From the NCBI GenBank assembly GCA_934121925.1, contig CAKOVK010000001.1, forward strand, positions 1 to 64,000: a stretch of DNA of 64,000 nt, in the 5' to 3' direction. This DNA comes from an uncultured Clostridia bacterium. Its GTDB lineage: Bacteria > Bacillota > Clostridia > TANB77 > CAG-508. A program made the translations under genes and the position numbers. The notes under the pieces were generated by a model. The model did no database searches. It saw only the letters and a program-made list of their open reading frames with translations, and had not been told where the DNA came from. How positions within the stretch are numbered: the stretch's first letter is position 1; the number at the start of each line of letters is the position of its first letter. This document shows positions 18,339 through 27,508 of this stretch, one piece after another.

Positions 18339-18602
18339 ATGCCAAATATTAAATCTGCAATTAAAAGAGTTGATGTTATAGAGAAAAAAACATTAAGAAA
18401 TAATATGATTAAATCTGAGTATAAAACAGCTATAAAAAAATTTGAATCTGCTGTATTAGAAGGAAACAAAGAAAAAGCAGAAGAACTTTTCAAAAATGCT
18501 GTTAGGAAAATAGATGGAGCTTGCTCAAAAGGTGTTATTAAGAAAAATACTGCATCTAGAAAAAAATCTAATTTAGCAAAAAAATTAAACACAATAGCAT
18601 AA
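18339..18602 (+). CDS. rpsT: Small ribosomal subunit protein bS20
   Basis: Primary 16S rRNA-binding protein. The 87-residue product begins [21 protein letters not shown] and ends with [20 protein letters not shown], the standard S20 pattern of long basic helices. A strong AAGGAGGTG site lies upstream. Own promoter and a preceding terminator indicate a monocistronic unit. Confidence 0.97.
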   Translation: MPNIKSAIKRVDVIEKKTLRNNMIKSEYKTAIKKFESAVLEGNKEKAEELFKNAVRKIDGACSKGVIKKNTASRKKSNLAKKLNTIA

Positions 18603-18654
18603 TTAAGTAATATTTAAGCAAATCGAAAAGATTTGCTTTTTTTCTTTTATGTTT

Positions 18655-18770
18655 AATTGAGGTGGGATTTGTAGGAGCGTATTGCATACGCCCAAAACAG
18701 ATTATTATAAATTATTCCGGGTGAATTCAGGGCAGTCCCTAGAATTCCCCCTCACACAAATTACAATTTA
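18655..18770. repeat. Tandem of intergenic repeats R2-type and R3
   Basis: Contains gagcgtattgcatacgccc (palindromic GGCGTA/TACGCC type) at 18674-18693 and gggtgaattcagggcagtcc plus ctagaattccccctcacaca at 18719-18758, as at 7881. No gene. Confidence 0.7.
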
Positions 18771-18846
18771 CCCAATTATTTCCTTTGATTTTATTTTTGT
18801 ATTATGTTAACATATCCTTAAGGAATATTTTTGGAGGTATCTATCT

Positions 18847-19089
18847 ATGTTTAATAAATTATTTTTGGAAATTAAAAATATGAATAAATCTATTAAATCT
18901 ACTATGCTTATTGGTTTTAAGATTTCTTTTGTTATTTGCTTATTTGCCATTTTTATTTTAACTTTATATACTACATATCCAATTTGTTTTATTGCATACT
19001 ATGTCGGTCTTATTTTATTTAAAATTAGTTTATTATTCGCAGTCACCTTTTTTATATCTGCTTATGTTACTAATAGTATTTTACTATAG
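18847..19089 (+). CDS. Small two-helix membrane protein, unknown
   Basis: An 80-residue protein with two long hydrophobic segments (about residues 24-45 and 50-75) after a short basic N-terminus. GGAGGT precedes the ATG by eight bases. I do not recognise the family. It follows rpsT after a repeat-filled gap and looks independently expressed. Confidence 0.6.
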   Translation: MFNKLFLEIKNMNKSIKSTMLIGFKISFVICLFAIFILTLYTTYPICFIAYYVGLILFKISLLFAVTFFISAYVTNSILL

Positions 19090-19116
19090 AATATAGAACA
19101 ATGGAATAAGAAAATC

Positions 19117-19175
19117 CCAAATGTAATAATGATTATATCATTTTTATATACTAGGAAATGAGAAAATTCCTGGTA
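19117..19175 (+). repeat. Family R1 repeat, hairpin-end fragment
   Basis: taataatgattatatcattt followed by a TATACTAGGAA / TTCCTGGTATA hairpin, like the 3' third of the R1 copy at 708-840. Confidence 0.5.
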
Positions 19176-19176
19176 T

Positions 19177-19208
19177 AACAAAAAAGAAGGTTTCCCTTCT
19201 TTTTTGTT
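19177..19208. terminator. Terminator hairpin between convergent genes
   Basis: AACAAAAAAGAAGG / CCTTCTTTTTTGTT around a TTTC loop; lies between the 18847 gene and the converging 19237 gene. Confidence 0.7.
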
Positions 19209-19236
19209 ATGCTATTTTTTTTCCAATATTTAATTA

Positions 19237-19584
19237 TTATATGAAAAGTCCTACTAACGTTGCCCCTAATACAAATCCAAATATAAATAATACTGCTTGT
19301 AAGCTTACTCCTATTATTCCTGTAATAAATCCAGCTGTAGCCATTCCTTTTCCGCCTCTTCCTTTACCTTTTATTCCAAATACAATAGCTAAAACTCCAC
19401 ATGCAACTGCTATTATAAATTTGCTAACAAATAATATAGAAACTATTCCCAATACTAATGATGCTATACTTAGTCCTTTTCTATTATCTTCTATGATATT
19501 TTGCTCTTGTGACTGATTTGTTTTATCAGCTTCCTCAACATTTTTTTCTGTTGTTTCTATTTTGTTCTCTTCATTATTTTCCAT
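19237..19584 (-). CDS. DUF4190-type membrane protein
   Basis: The 115-residue product has an acidic, soluble N-terminus (MENNEENKIETTEKN...) then two glycine-rich membrane helices: GLSIASLVLGIVSILFV and a second region around AGFITGIIGVSLQAVLF, with FGIKGKGRGGKGMATAG between. This LGI...GI..K..KG.A..G pattern is DUF4190. Function unknown. It is followed by two more small membrane genes on the same strand, one of the same family. Confidence 0.75.
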   Translation of the reverse strand: MENNEENKIETTEKNVEEADKTNQSQEQNIIEDNRKGLSIASLVLGIVSILFVSKFIIAVACGVLAIVFGIKGKGRGGKGMATAGFITGIIGVSLQAVLFIFGFVLGATLVGLFI

Positions 19585-19597
19585 TTTATACCTCCTA

Positions 19598-20002
19598 TTA
19601 CCTGTACGCTATAAACCATATTTCATATGATACATATGTAATAAATATTATTATATGCAAAATTATATCTATTTTTATTACACTTTCTTTATATTCTTTT
19701 TTTATTATATTAATTGTTCTAAATATTATTTCCATAATTATGATTATAATTATTACTCCAAAGAAATTTAAGAAATATGATGGATTGTTGATTGCGCTCC
19801 CAATGTTCTTGATAAACCTTGTCCCTCCACATAGTGGACAAGGTTTACCTGTCAATTGCAAATATGGACATTTTACAAATACTGGTGAAATTTGCTCTAA
19901 TATTTGCAATACTATTGGTAACAATAGTATTAATATGCAAATACATAATATAACTATATTTATAATTTTATAATTTTTTTTTATTTCTTTTAGTATTTTC
20001 AT
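19598..20002 (-). CDS. DUF2752 membrane protein
   Basis: A 134-residue membrane protein with the DUF2752 signature: hydrophobic N-terminus, then FVKCPYLQLTGKPCPLCGGT with the conserved CPxCGxTR motif, and two further membrane helices. Function unknown; such genes often neighbour DUF4190-type genes, as here. Confidence 0.85.
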   Translation of the reverse strand: MKILKEIKKNYKIINIVILCICILILLLPIVLQILEQISPVFVKCPYLQLTGKPCPLCGGTRFIKNIGSAINNPSYFLNFFGVIIIIIIMEIIFRTINIIKKEYKESVIKIDIILHIIIFITYVSYEIWFIAYR

Positions 20003-20021
20003 TGTCCAATCTCTTTAATTA

Positions 20022-20327
20022 CTATTCTTCTACTGTCCAATTAATTGAATTCCAATCGTAATTTTTTAACTCTTTTGTTGCTTTTTTTGCAGCTGCCATT
20101 ACTACAAAATAGTATGATAGTATTACAACTATTGCTACTGCTGAGCAAATTACTCCTGCTATTGCTTTTCCTTTTGGATTACCTTCTTTATTTTTCTTTA
20201 CCCAGTCAATAATTCCTAAAACTAATCCTACAATTGCTGGAATTATTGCCCAGCTTCCACAAAATGGTATAAATCCAATTACAACTGAAACAATTCCTAA
20301 AACTAATGCTGCTACACCCATAATCAC
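20022..20327 (-). CDS. DUF4190-type membrane protein
   Basis: A 101-residue protein with the LVLGIVSVVIGFIPFCG first helix, the AIVGLVLGIIDWVKKNKEG turn and the AIAGVICSAVAIVVILSYYFVV second hydrophobic region. Related in plan to the 19237 gene. Together with the DUF2752 gene these form a three-gene minus-strand group; no function can be given. Confidence 0.75.
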   Translation of the reverse strand: MIMGVAALVLGIVSVVIGFIPFCGSWAIIPAIVGLVLGIIDWVKKNKEGNPKGKAIAGVICSAVAIVVILSYYFVVMAAAKKATKELKNYDWNSINWTVEE

Positions 20328-20518
20328 ATTCCCCTTTCCTATTTTATTATATTATTATCCTACATAAAAAAACTTTTTTTGTCAACATATTTTACTATTT
20401 TTATTTTCTCTTTTTATTTTCTCTTCTTAAATATTTTAGCCTTTCAACTTTTATTTATTGCAAAATCTAATATTTTGTAGTAAACTTAACTATATTATAT
20501 TTTATAAGGAGTACATTT

Positions 20519-21805
20519 ATGTTAGATATTAAATTTTTAAGAGAAAACCCTGATTTAGTTAAAGAAAATATTAAGAAAAAATTTCAAGATCAAAAATTAG
20601 GATTAGTAGATGAAGTAATTAATTTAGATAAAAAATATAGAGAACTTCAACTTTCTGGTGACACATTAAGAATGGAACGTAATAGTTTAAGCAAGGAAAT
20701 TGGTAACTTAATGCGTGAAGGTAAAAAAGATGAAGCAGAAAGTACAAAAGCTAAAGTTAATGAAATTAATAGCAAACTAGAAAGTATAGAAAAAGATACT
20801 GATGAGTATTCTGTTAAAATAAAAGAAATAATGATGAGAATCCCTAATATAATTCATGAATCTGTTCCAATTGGTAAAAATGATACAGAAAATGTTGAAA
20901 TTCAAAAATATGGTGAGCCATTTGTTCCAGATTATGAAATTCCATATCATACAGATATAATGGAAAGACTTAATGGAATAGATTTAGACTCTGCTCGTAG
21001 GGTTGCTGGCAATGGTTTTTATTATTTAATTGGAGATATTGCTAGACTTCACTCTGCAGTTATTAGTTATGCTCGTGATTTTATGATAAATAAAGGATTT
21101 ACTTATTGTGTACCTCCTTTTATGATTCGTAGTGATGTTGTAACTGGTGTTATGAGTTTTGAAGAAATGGATGCTATGATGTACAAAATTGAAGGTGAAG
21201 ATTTGTATTTAATTGGTACAAGTGAACATTCTATGATAGGTAAATTTAAAGGTCAAATTTTACCAAAAGCTGAACTTCCTTATACAATGACTTCTTATTC
21301 TCCATGTTTTAGAAAAGAAAAAGGAGCTCATGGTATAGAAGAAAGAGGAGTTTATAGAATACATCAATTTGAAAAACAAGAAATGATAGTTGTTTGTGAA
21401 CCGGAAGATAGTTATAAATGGTATGATAAAATGTGGTCATATACAGTAGAATTGTTTAGAAGTTTAGATATTCCAGTACGTACATTAGAATGTTGTTCCG
21501 GAGATTTGGCAGATTTAAAAGCTAAATCTTGTGATGTTGAAGCTTGGAGTCCAAGACAAAAGAAATATTTTGAAGTTGGAAGTTGTTCAAATTTGACTGA
21601 TGCACAAGCTAGACGTTTAGGTATTCGTATAAAAGGTGAAAAAGGAAATTATTTTGCACATACATTAAACAATACTGTAGTTGCCCCTCCTCGTATGCTT
21701 ATTGCATTTTTAGAAAACAACTATAATCAAGATGGCACTATTAATATTCCAGAAGTTTTAAGACCTTACATGGGCGGGATAGATAAAATTATTCCAAAGG
21801 AATAA
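20519..21805 (+). CDS. serS: Seryl-tRNA synthetase
   Basis: Charges tRNA-Ser. N-terminal coiled-coil arm (residues 1-110, MLDIKFLRENPDLVKENIKK...), then the class II catalytic core: SARRVAGNGFYYL, LIGTSEHSM, motif 2 with SYSPCFRKEKGAHG, and motif 3 with NNTVVAPPRMLIAFLENN. Length 428 is standard. RBS AAGGAG. No T-box is visible upstream, unlike pheS and tyrS. Its three CGG triplets are all out of frame, and AGG and CGT are used for Arg. Confidence 0.97.
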   Translation: MLDIKFLRENPDLVKENIKKKFQDQKLGLVDEVINLDKKYRELQLSGDTLRMERNSLSKEIGNLMREGKKDEAESTKAKVNEINSKLESIEKDTDEYSVKIKEIMMRIPNIIHESVPIGKNDTENVEIQKYGEPFVPDYEIPYHTDIMERLNGIDLDSARRVAGNGFYYLIGDIARLHSAVISYARDFMINKGFTYCVPPFMIRSDVVTGVMSFEEMDAMMYKIEGEDLYLIGTSEHSMIGKFKGQILPKAELPYTMTSYSPCFRKEKGAHGIEERGVYRIHQFEKQEMIVVCEPEDSYKWYDKMWSYTVELFRSLDIPVRTLECCSGDLADLKAKSCDVEAWSPRQKKYFEVGSCSNLTDAQARRLGIRIKGEKGNYFAHTLNNTVVAPPRMLIAFLENNYNQDGTINIPEVLRPYMGGIDKIIPKE

Positions 21806-21814
21806 TTTAAAATG

Positions 21815-21905
21815 TAGAGGCAGGCCCTGGGTTGAATTCAGGACAGTCCCCAAAATCCCCAAGTTTGGTGATTTTGAGGGACAGTCCCTAGAATTCCCCT
21901 CTTCC
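21815..21905. repeat. Family R3 repeat, longest copy
   Basis: gttgaattcaggacagtccc, then ccccaagtttggtgattttg and agggacagtccctagaattc. The two halves can pair. Lies between serS and ysxC. Confidence 0.75.
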
Positions 21906-21937
21906 ACATCAATTTGCATTACAGAAAGGAAATTATT

Positions 21938-22531
21938 ATGATAATAAAAAATCCAAAGTTTGAAATATCTGCTGTTAGTCCTAAACAGTATCCTACTTTA
22001 GGTTTACCTGAAATTGTTTTGGTTGGAAAATCTAATGTTGGAAAGTCTTCTTTTGTAAATACAATGATTAACAGAAAATCTCTTGCTAGAACTAGCAGTG
22101 AGCCTGGTAAGACTAGACAGATTAACTTTTACAATATGGATAATGCTTTCTATTTTGTTGATTTACCTGGATATGGTTACAGCAAAATGAGTAAAACTGA
22201 GCAGGTTAAAGTTGGAAATTTTATAGAACAATATTTACAAATAAGAAAAGAAATTGCTTTAATTATATTTTTAATAGATATTAGACATGAGCCTACTGCA
22301 AACGATAGATTAATGTATGATTATATTATAAACAAGTCTGGTAATCATCCTTGTATTGTTATTGCAAATAAAGCAGATAAATTAGCACCTACTAAAGTTG
22401 CTAATGCAGTAAAAGATTTGCAAAATTCTTTAAATCCATTAAAAGATTTAACTTTTTTACCATTTTCTGCAGAAAAGAAAATTTACTGTGAAGATGTTTG
22501 GAAGGAAATTGAAAAAGAAATATGTAATTAA
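21938..22531 (+). CDS. ysxC: Ribosome biogenesis GTPase YsxC/EngB
   Basis: GTPase in 50S assembly. G1 GKSNVGKSSFVN (about residues 30-41), G2/G3 region KTRQINFYN and DLPGYGYSKMS, G4 NKADK (about 145), and G5 LPFSAEKK. The ATG at 21938 is preferred over the ATG at 21914 because AAAGGAA lies just before it. Length 197 residues is normal. Confidence 0.95.
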   Translation: MIIKNPKFEISAVSPKQYPTLGLPEIVLVGKSNVGKSSFVNTMINRKSLARTSSEPGKTRQINFYNMDNAFYFVDLPGYGYSKMSKTEQVKVGNFIEQYLQIRKEIALIIFLIDIRHEPTANDRLMYDYIINKSGNHPCIVIANKADKLAPTKVANAVKDLQNSLNPLKDLTFLPFSAEKKIYCEDVWKEIEKEICN

Positions 22532-22599
22532 ACAAAAGGGGACAGCCCCCAATTGTTGAACTTTGAAATTCAACAATTGGGGGCTGTCCCCTTTTGTTT
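22530..22599. terminator. 31-bp perfect hairpin, bidirectional terminator
   Basis: The arm starting AAACAAAAGGGGACAGCCCC (22530-22560) is perfectly complementary to the arm ending GGGGCTGTCCCCTTTTGTTT (22569-22599) with an eight-base loop. It lies between convergent ysxC and truA and overlaps the truA stop codon. Confidence 0.85.
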
Positions 22600-23337
22600 A
22601 ATTATACTTTACTTCTACTAAATATAGTCCATGTGCTGCTAAGGTCTTTCCTGCTCTAGATCTTTCTTTTGATTCTATAATTCTAGGAATTTCTTCTGTT
22701 TCTATTTTACCAAGTCCTACATCTACTAGTGTTCCTGCAATTATTCTTACCATATTATATAAGAATCCATTTCCGTGTTAGTTCTATTTTTATTCTTTCC
22801 CCATCTTCTAACACTTCTGCTTTATATATTGTTCTTACACTACTTTTACTACTTGTTCCACTTGCTTTAAACGCAGCAAAATCATGCTCTCCTTCAAAGT
22901 ATTGTACTGCTTTTTTCATTTTTTCTACATCTAATTTTATTGGCATATGGTATTCTAAATCTCTATATATTGCAGTTCCATGTTTTGAATTATTTATTAC
23001 ATATCTATATGTTTTTTGTTTTGCATTGTATCTTGAATGGAATCTATCTTCTACTTCTATTGCTTCTTTTATTACTATGCTTTTCTTTAATTTTGAATTT
23101 AATGCATATGGGATTTTTTCTATTTCTATATTGCTATTTGTTTTAAAATTAGCTATCTGACCGTAATGCATGTACTCCTGCATCTGTTCTTCCTGATGCA
23201 ATTAAGTCTACTTCTTCTCCTGTAATTTCTTTTATTGCATTTTCTATTTCTCCTTGAATATTTGGTTTGTTTGGTTGTTTTTGCCACCCATTAAACTTTT
23301 TTCCATCATATTCTATTGTTAGTTTTATATTTCTCAT
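22598..23337 (-). CDS. truA: tRNA pseudouridine synthase TruA, with two CGG +1 frameshifts
   Basis: Makes pseudouridine at tRNA positions 38-40. Catalytic Asp in [12 protein letters not shown]. The first shift (CGG 23161-23163) restores [12 protein letters not shown], as in other TruA proteins. The second (CGG 22773-22775) restores [20 protein letters not shown], the family's conserved [10 protein letters not shown]. With both shifts the product is 245 residues ending LVEVKYN, the usual length. With no shift it would end after about 62 residues. Two independent repairs of the same kind in one gene are strong evidence. Confidence 0.95.
22773..22775 (-). other. CGG +1 frameshift site 2 in truA
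   Basis: Zero frame ACA CGG AAA, stop after five more codons. Skipping C gives ACA GGA AAT (T-G-N) in the conserved [10 protein letters not shown] motif. Confidence 0.93.
23161..23163 (-). other. CGG +1 frameshift site 1 in truA
   Basis: Zero frame TTA CGG TCA, stop after three more codons. Skipping C gives TTA GGT CAG (L-G-Q), just after the catalytic GRTDAGVHA motif. Confidence 0.93.
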
Positions 23338-23338
23338 T

Positions 23339-24251
23339 TTATTTTTTTCCAGTCTTTTCTTTTATATCGTTAATTTTTTCTTTTAGCTTTTTCTTTGGAA
23401 CTTCTTCTCCAAATTTTTTTGTAATTATATTTTTTATTAATATTTGTCTTAATGCATCTTCTTTTACATCTACTATAAGCGTTCCATCTTTTGCAACAGA
23501 TATTTTCCCTGTTTCTTCTGACACAACAACTACTATTGCATCTGATTCCTGGCTCATTCCTGCTGCTGATCTATGTCTTGTTCCTAAGCCTTTTGATATA
23601 CTTTTATCATTAGATAATGGAAGCATGCATGCTGCCGCTTTTATCTTATTTTCACTTATAATTACTGCTCCATCATGCAATGGTGTTTTTGGATTAAATA
23701 TATTAACTAACAATTGTGGAGATATTTCACCATCAATTAAAATTCCTGTGTCTGCAATGTCTTGTAACTTTATATCTCTTTCTATTACAATTAATGCTCC
23801 TGTTTTCTTTTTTGCAAGTTCTGTTGCAGCAATTACCACTTTATATATATTCTCTTTGGTTTTTGTTCTTATATCTTTATCTATTCCAAAAAACTTAGTC
23901 AATTTACTTGTTCCGAAGTTGCTCTAATGCACGCCTTAATTCTGGTTGGAATATTATTATTAAAAATATTACACCATATGTCATAAATGATGTTAATATA
24001 TAATTTAATATTCTAAAATCAAGTATTGAACTAATTAAAGTTGCTATTATTAAAAATGCTATTCCTTTTATTAATTGCCATGCTCTTGTTTCTTTTACAA
24101 TTCCTATTAACTTAACTATTAAAAATATCACAATTGCTATGTCTAGTATTAATGTCACAATTTTTATTGGATTATTCTTTAATAATTCTAAATAATTCGT
24201 TAAATCTTGACCAGTAATTTCTAAGTTTTGGGAAAATAATGTGTTTTTCAT
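23339..24251 (-). CDS. cdaA: Diadenylate cyclase CdaA, read through a CGG +1 frameshift
   Basis: Membrane enzyme making cyclic di-AMP, which controls potassium and osmotic balance. Three N-terminal membrane helices (residues about 28-100) are followed by [24 protein letters not shown] after a +1 shift at CGG 23913-23915. The DAC domain then has PLHDGAVII and [13 protein letters not shown], the two catalytic motifs. Without the shift the protein would be only the membrane part. Joined length 303 residues. The usual cdaR neighbour is not seen; truA follows instead with a one-base gap. Confidence 0.94.
23913..23915 (-). other. CGG +1 frameshift site in cdaA
   Basis: Zero frame CTT CGG AAC, stop after two more codons. 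Skipping C gives CTT GGA ACA (L-G-T), linking membrane and cyclase domains. Confidence 0.9.
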
Positions 24252-24274
24252 TTGTAATTACCTTCCTTAATTAT

Positions 24275-24400
24275 TTATTTTGCGATTAAATACCAGATTA
24301 ATGTAAATGCTATACTAAGTACCATTAATCCTGCTAGTATTAATGCCATTATTCTAGTCGCAAGTTTTTGCTTATCAATTTTCTTTTTTGCCATTTTCAT
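24275..24400 (-). CDS. 41-residue single-pass membrane protein (DUF4044-like)
   Basis: Begins MKMAKKKIDKQKLATRIMAL and continues through one helix to IWYLIAK. A basic N-terminus followed by one C-terminal membrane helix resembles DUF4044-type mini-proteins. GGGAGTG precedes the ATG. It sits 24 bases upstream of cdaA on the same strand, so may be co-expressed. Function unknown. Confidence 0.65.
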   Translation of the reverse strand: MKMAKKKIDKQKLATRIMALILAGLMVLSIAFTLIWYLIAK

Positions 24401-24506
24401 TTCACTCCCTATTATTTGTCCATAGAAATATATTAGCACAAAGAAGTTTAAAATTCAATTAAATTTATGTATAAATTTTAAGATTTTTATCTATGCAGAA
24501 TCAAAA

Positions 24507-24540
24507 GAAAAAGAGAGTCTTTAAAAGACTCTCAAAAAAG
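24507..24540 (-). terminator. Terminator of the WG-repeat gene
   Basis: On the minus strand GAGAGTCTT / AAGACTCTC with a TTTA-type loop, followed by TTTTTC. Confidence 0.8.
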
Positions 24541-24559
24541 ATTTTTGACCACTATTGTT

Positions 24560-25000
24560 CTATATTTTTCTAACAGAATATGATGAATATTTTCCTTCTA
24601 CTATTCTACCATATTCTTTAGCAATATAGCTTCCTACCTTTCCTTCTATTCTTTTATTTCTCACTGTTCTTATTTCGCCTTTTACAGCACAGGCATCAGA
24701 AAACTCCTCTGGAATAGCCTGCATAAAAGCAGTATTGATTATAATAAATATCTCTTTATTATCACCAGTTTCTTTTATCTTTACTGCTGCAAATCCATTG
24801 ATAAATTGATCTGCCCACAAAAGACATAAATCACAACATATTAAGCCTGTAGAGGTATCTATATATCCCCACAGATTTTCTTTCCGTACAGGTCTACATC
24901 CGCTACCTGCATTACCTACATAGTCATAAACTTCTGTTTTTCCTGTACAATCGGTTACATAGAAGCCATCTCTCTTTTTTATTATTTTTACTTCTGCCAT
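24560..25000 (-). CDS. WG-repeat-like protein, probably acquired; has an in-frame CGG Arg codon
   Basis: A 146-residue protein with WG-repeat features: RPVRKENLWGYIDTSTGLI and the following DQFINGFAAVKIK, the F.nG.AaVK half-repeat. Several Cys (CTGK, GCRPV, ICCDLCLLW) are present. Function unknown. It uses CGG in frame at 24884-24886 for the Arg of PVRKENLWGY, where WG repeats commonly have Arg. A +1 shift there would stop after ten codons, so this gene does not follow the recoding rule and may be a recent arrival. RBS AGGAGGAAT. Confidence 0.7.
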   Translation of the reverse strand: MAEVKIIKKRDGFYVTDCTGKTEVYDYVGNAGSGCRPVRKENLWGYIDTSTGLICCDLCLLWADQFINGFAAVKIKETGDNKEIFIIINTAFMQAIPEEFSDACAVKGEIRTVRNKRIEGKVGSYIAKEYGRIVEGKYSSYSVRKI

Positions 25001-25138
25001 TTGTTATTCCTCCTGTTTTTATTTAATTGTAATGGCAATAATCCTTCAAGCTAAATCATTATTTAATAGCTTTATTAAAGAATTATATATTGTTATTATA
25101 TCACATTATGTTTACTTATTCAATATTATCATATTCTA

Positions 25139-27508
25139 TTATTTTCTTATTTCTGCGCCAAATACTCTTTCTGCATCTGCAATTACTTTATTAAATATTC
25201 CTGTTACTTCATCATCTGTTAGTGTTTTTTTGCTATCACTAAATGTTAATGAATATGCTATCGATTTTTTGTTTTTGTCTACATGTTCTCCTGTATATAC
25301 ATCAAATACTTCGATATTTGTAAGTAAGCTTCCTGCTGATTTTTTAATTTGTTTTTCTATTATTGCTGATTCTAAATTTTTATCTACTATAAATGCAATG
25401 TCTTTTTTGATACTTGGGAATTTTGAAAATTCTTTGTATTTCATCTTTCCTACTTTTTTAGCAAGTAGTTTGCTTAAGTTTATTTCCATTACATATATAT
25501 CTTCTTTACTTTCTTTTGGATGTACTTTTCCCATAATTCCCACAGTATCATTATTTACAGAGATTAATGCACTTTGACCTGGATGCATTTCTTTTGGAAG
25601 TTCTTTGTTGTTTATAAAGCTATATCTTCCTTTATATCCAAGGTAATCTAAAAGCTCTTCTGCTACACCTTTTAAAATATAGAAGTCCACATTTTTTGTA
25701 TTTCCAATTCCTTCATAATATTTTCCAGACATAAGTACACATAGTTTTTCTTCTTCTAAATAATCTTCATTTACTTTTCCAAAGCCTTTTCCTATTTCGA
25801 ATATTGATACATCTTTGTTGTTTCTTCCTAAATTATAATTGTATATTTTTAAAAGTGATGGTATCATGCTATATCTTAATGTATTTCTTTCTTCTGTTAA
25901 TGGATCTAATAATTTTATTGGTTCAAAATTGTCTGTTGTAAATTTTGAAACTTCTTTATCATTAATTAAGATATATGACATTGTTTCGTTTAATCCTAAA
26001 CCTATCATTTTATTTCTTATTTCTCTTGTTGTTTTGTCATATTTTCCTGTTCTTGTTGGAAGTACTGGAAGTTTTCCTTCTATATTATCAACTCCATAAA
26101 TTCTTCCTACTTCTTCTATTAAATCTTCTTTTATTGATATATCCATTCTTCTTGTTGGTACAGTTACTGTAACATTTCTTCCATTTACTTTATATTCAAA
26201 GCCTAGTTTTCTAAATACATCTAATGTTGCTTCATCTGGAACTACTATTCCCAATAGATTATTTATATCTTCAAAACTTATATCTATTTTTTTTGCTTCT
26301 TTGTTAGCTTTGTCATAAACTACTGTTCCTTTTGCAATTTTTGCATCTGCATATTTTTCAAGTAATGTAACTGCTCTTTCTATTGCCATATATGTTCTAT
26401 TTGGATCTAATCCTTTTTCGAAACGATTACTTGCTTCGCTTCTTAATATTTTTTTAGATGTACATCTTATTTTTACTCCATCAAATACAGCAGATTCTAT
26501 TATAATGTTTTTTGTATCCTCTTCAACTTCTGTTGAAAGGCCTCCCATAACTCCTGCTAATCCAATTGCTTCTGTTCCATTTGTAATAACTATATCTTCT
26601 TGATCTAATTCTCTTTCTATATTATCTAATGTTGTTAGTTTTTCGCCGTTTTTAGCCATTCTAACTAAAATTTTGTTACCTAATCTATCTGCATCATAAA
26701 AGTGTAATGGTTGACCTACTTCTAGCATTACATAGTTACTTATATCTACTACATTGTTTATTGGTCTTATTCCACTTGCTATAAGTCTATTCTTTATAAA
26801 GTCCGGGCTTTCTTTTATAGTAACATTTAAAGCTTTTTTTGCTAAAAATAAATTACAGTTTTCAGTTTCTATTTCTACATTAAAGCTATTATTTACATCT
26901 TCGCTTTCTTCACTATGTTTTAAATCTATTTCTTTTACTGGTTTATCATATATTGCTCCTAGTTCATATGCCATACCTAAAATGCTTAGTAAGTCTCCTC
27001 TGTTTGCTGTAAGTTCAAAGTCTGCTACTTCATCATCCAATCCCATAAATTTAATTGGGTCTTCTCCTACTGGTGCATCTTGTTGAAGCTCGTGTATTCC
27101 TGTTTTATCAGTTTCGCTTAAAAACTTTGATTCAATTCCAAGTTCTAATAATGAACACATCATTCCATTTGATTCTTGTCCTCTAATATTTCCCTTCTTT
27201 ATTGTTACATCTCCTGGAAGTTCTGCTCCTACTTGTGCTACTATTACTTTTAATCCTTTTCTAACATTTGGTGCTCCACATACTATATCTAAAATCTCTT
27301 TTCCAATGTCTACTTTACATACATGTAGGTGATCTGAATCTGGATGCATTTCGCATTCTTTTACTTCACCTATAATTAATTTTGTAGCATTTACTAATTT
27401 TTCTGCGCTATCATATTCATTTCCTACTCTTGTCATATCTTCTGCCAAATCTTTTATATCAACATCTATATCTACATAGTCTTTAACAAAATTTTTACTT
27501 AGCTTCAA
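25139..27508 (-). CDS. pheT: Phenylalanyl-tRNA synthetase beta subunit
   Basis: Large subunit of PheRS, 789 residues. Layout: N-terminal B1 and tRNA-binding EMAP-type domain (HPDSDHLHVCKVDIG, IVCGAPNVRKG), B3/B4 editing domain (GIRPINNVVDISNYVMLEVGQ), B5 domain, the catalytic-like core (RNEMSYILIN-type segment) and a C-terminal anticodon-binding FDX-ACB domain (EFSKFPSIKKDIAFIVD). Start abuts the pheS stop. Regulated with pheS by the T-box upstream. CGG appears only out of frame. Confidence 0.97.
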   Translation of the reverse strand: MKLSKNFVKDYVDIDVDIKDLAEDMTRVGNEYDSAEKLVNATKLIIGEVKECEMHPDSDHLHVCKVDIGKEILDIVCGAPNVRKGLKVIVAQVGAELPGDVTIKKGNIRGQESNGMMCSLLELGIESKFLSETDKTGIHELQQDAPVGEDPIKFMGLDDEVADFELTANRGDLLSILGMAYELGAIYDKPVKEIDLKHSEESEDVNNSFNVEIETENCNLFLAKKALNVTIKESPDFIKNRLIASGIRPINNVVDISNYVMLEVGQPLHFYDADRLGNKILVRMAKNGEKLTTLDNIERELDQEDIVITNGTEAIGLAGVMGGLSTEVEEDTKNIIIESAVFDGVKIRCTSKKILRSEASNRFEKGLDPNRTYMAIERAVTLLEKYADAKIAKGTVVYDKANKEAKKIDISFEDINNLLGIVVPDEATLDVFRKLGFEYKVNGRNVTVTVPTRRMDISIKEDLIEEVGRIYGVDNIEGKLPVLPTRTGKYDKTTREIRNKMIGLGLNETMSYILINDKEVSKFTTDNFEPIKLLDPLTEERNTLRYSMIPSLLKIYNYNLGRNNKDVSIFEIGKGFGKVNEDYLEEEKLCVLMSGKYYEGIGNTKNVDFYILKGVAEELLDYLGYKGRYSFINNKELPKEMHPGQSALISVNNDTVGIMGKVHPKESKEDIYVMEINLSKLLAKKVGKMKYKEFSKFPSIKKDIAFIVDKNLESAIIEKQIKKSAGSLLTNIEVFDVYTGEHVDKNKKSIAYSLTFSDSKKTLTDDEVTGIFNKVIADAERVFGAEIRK

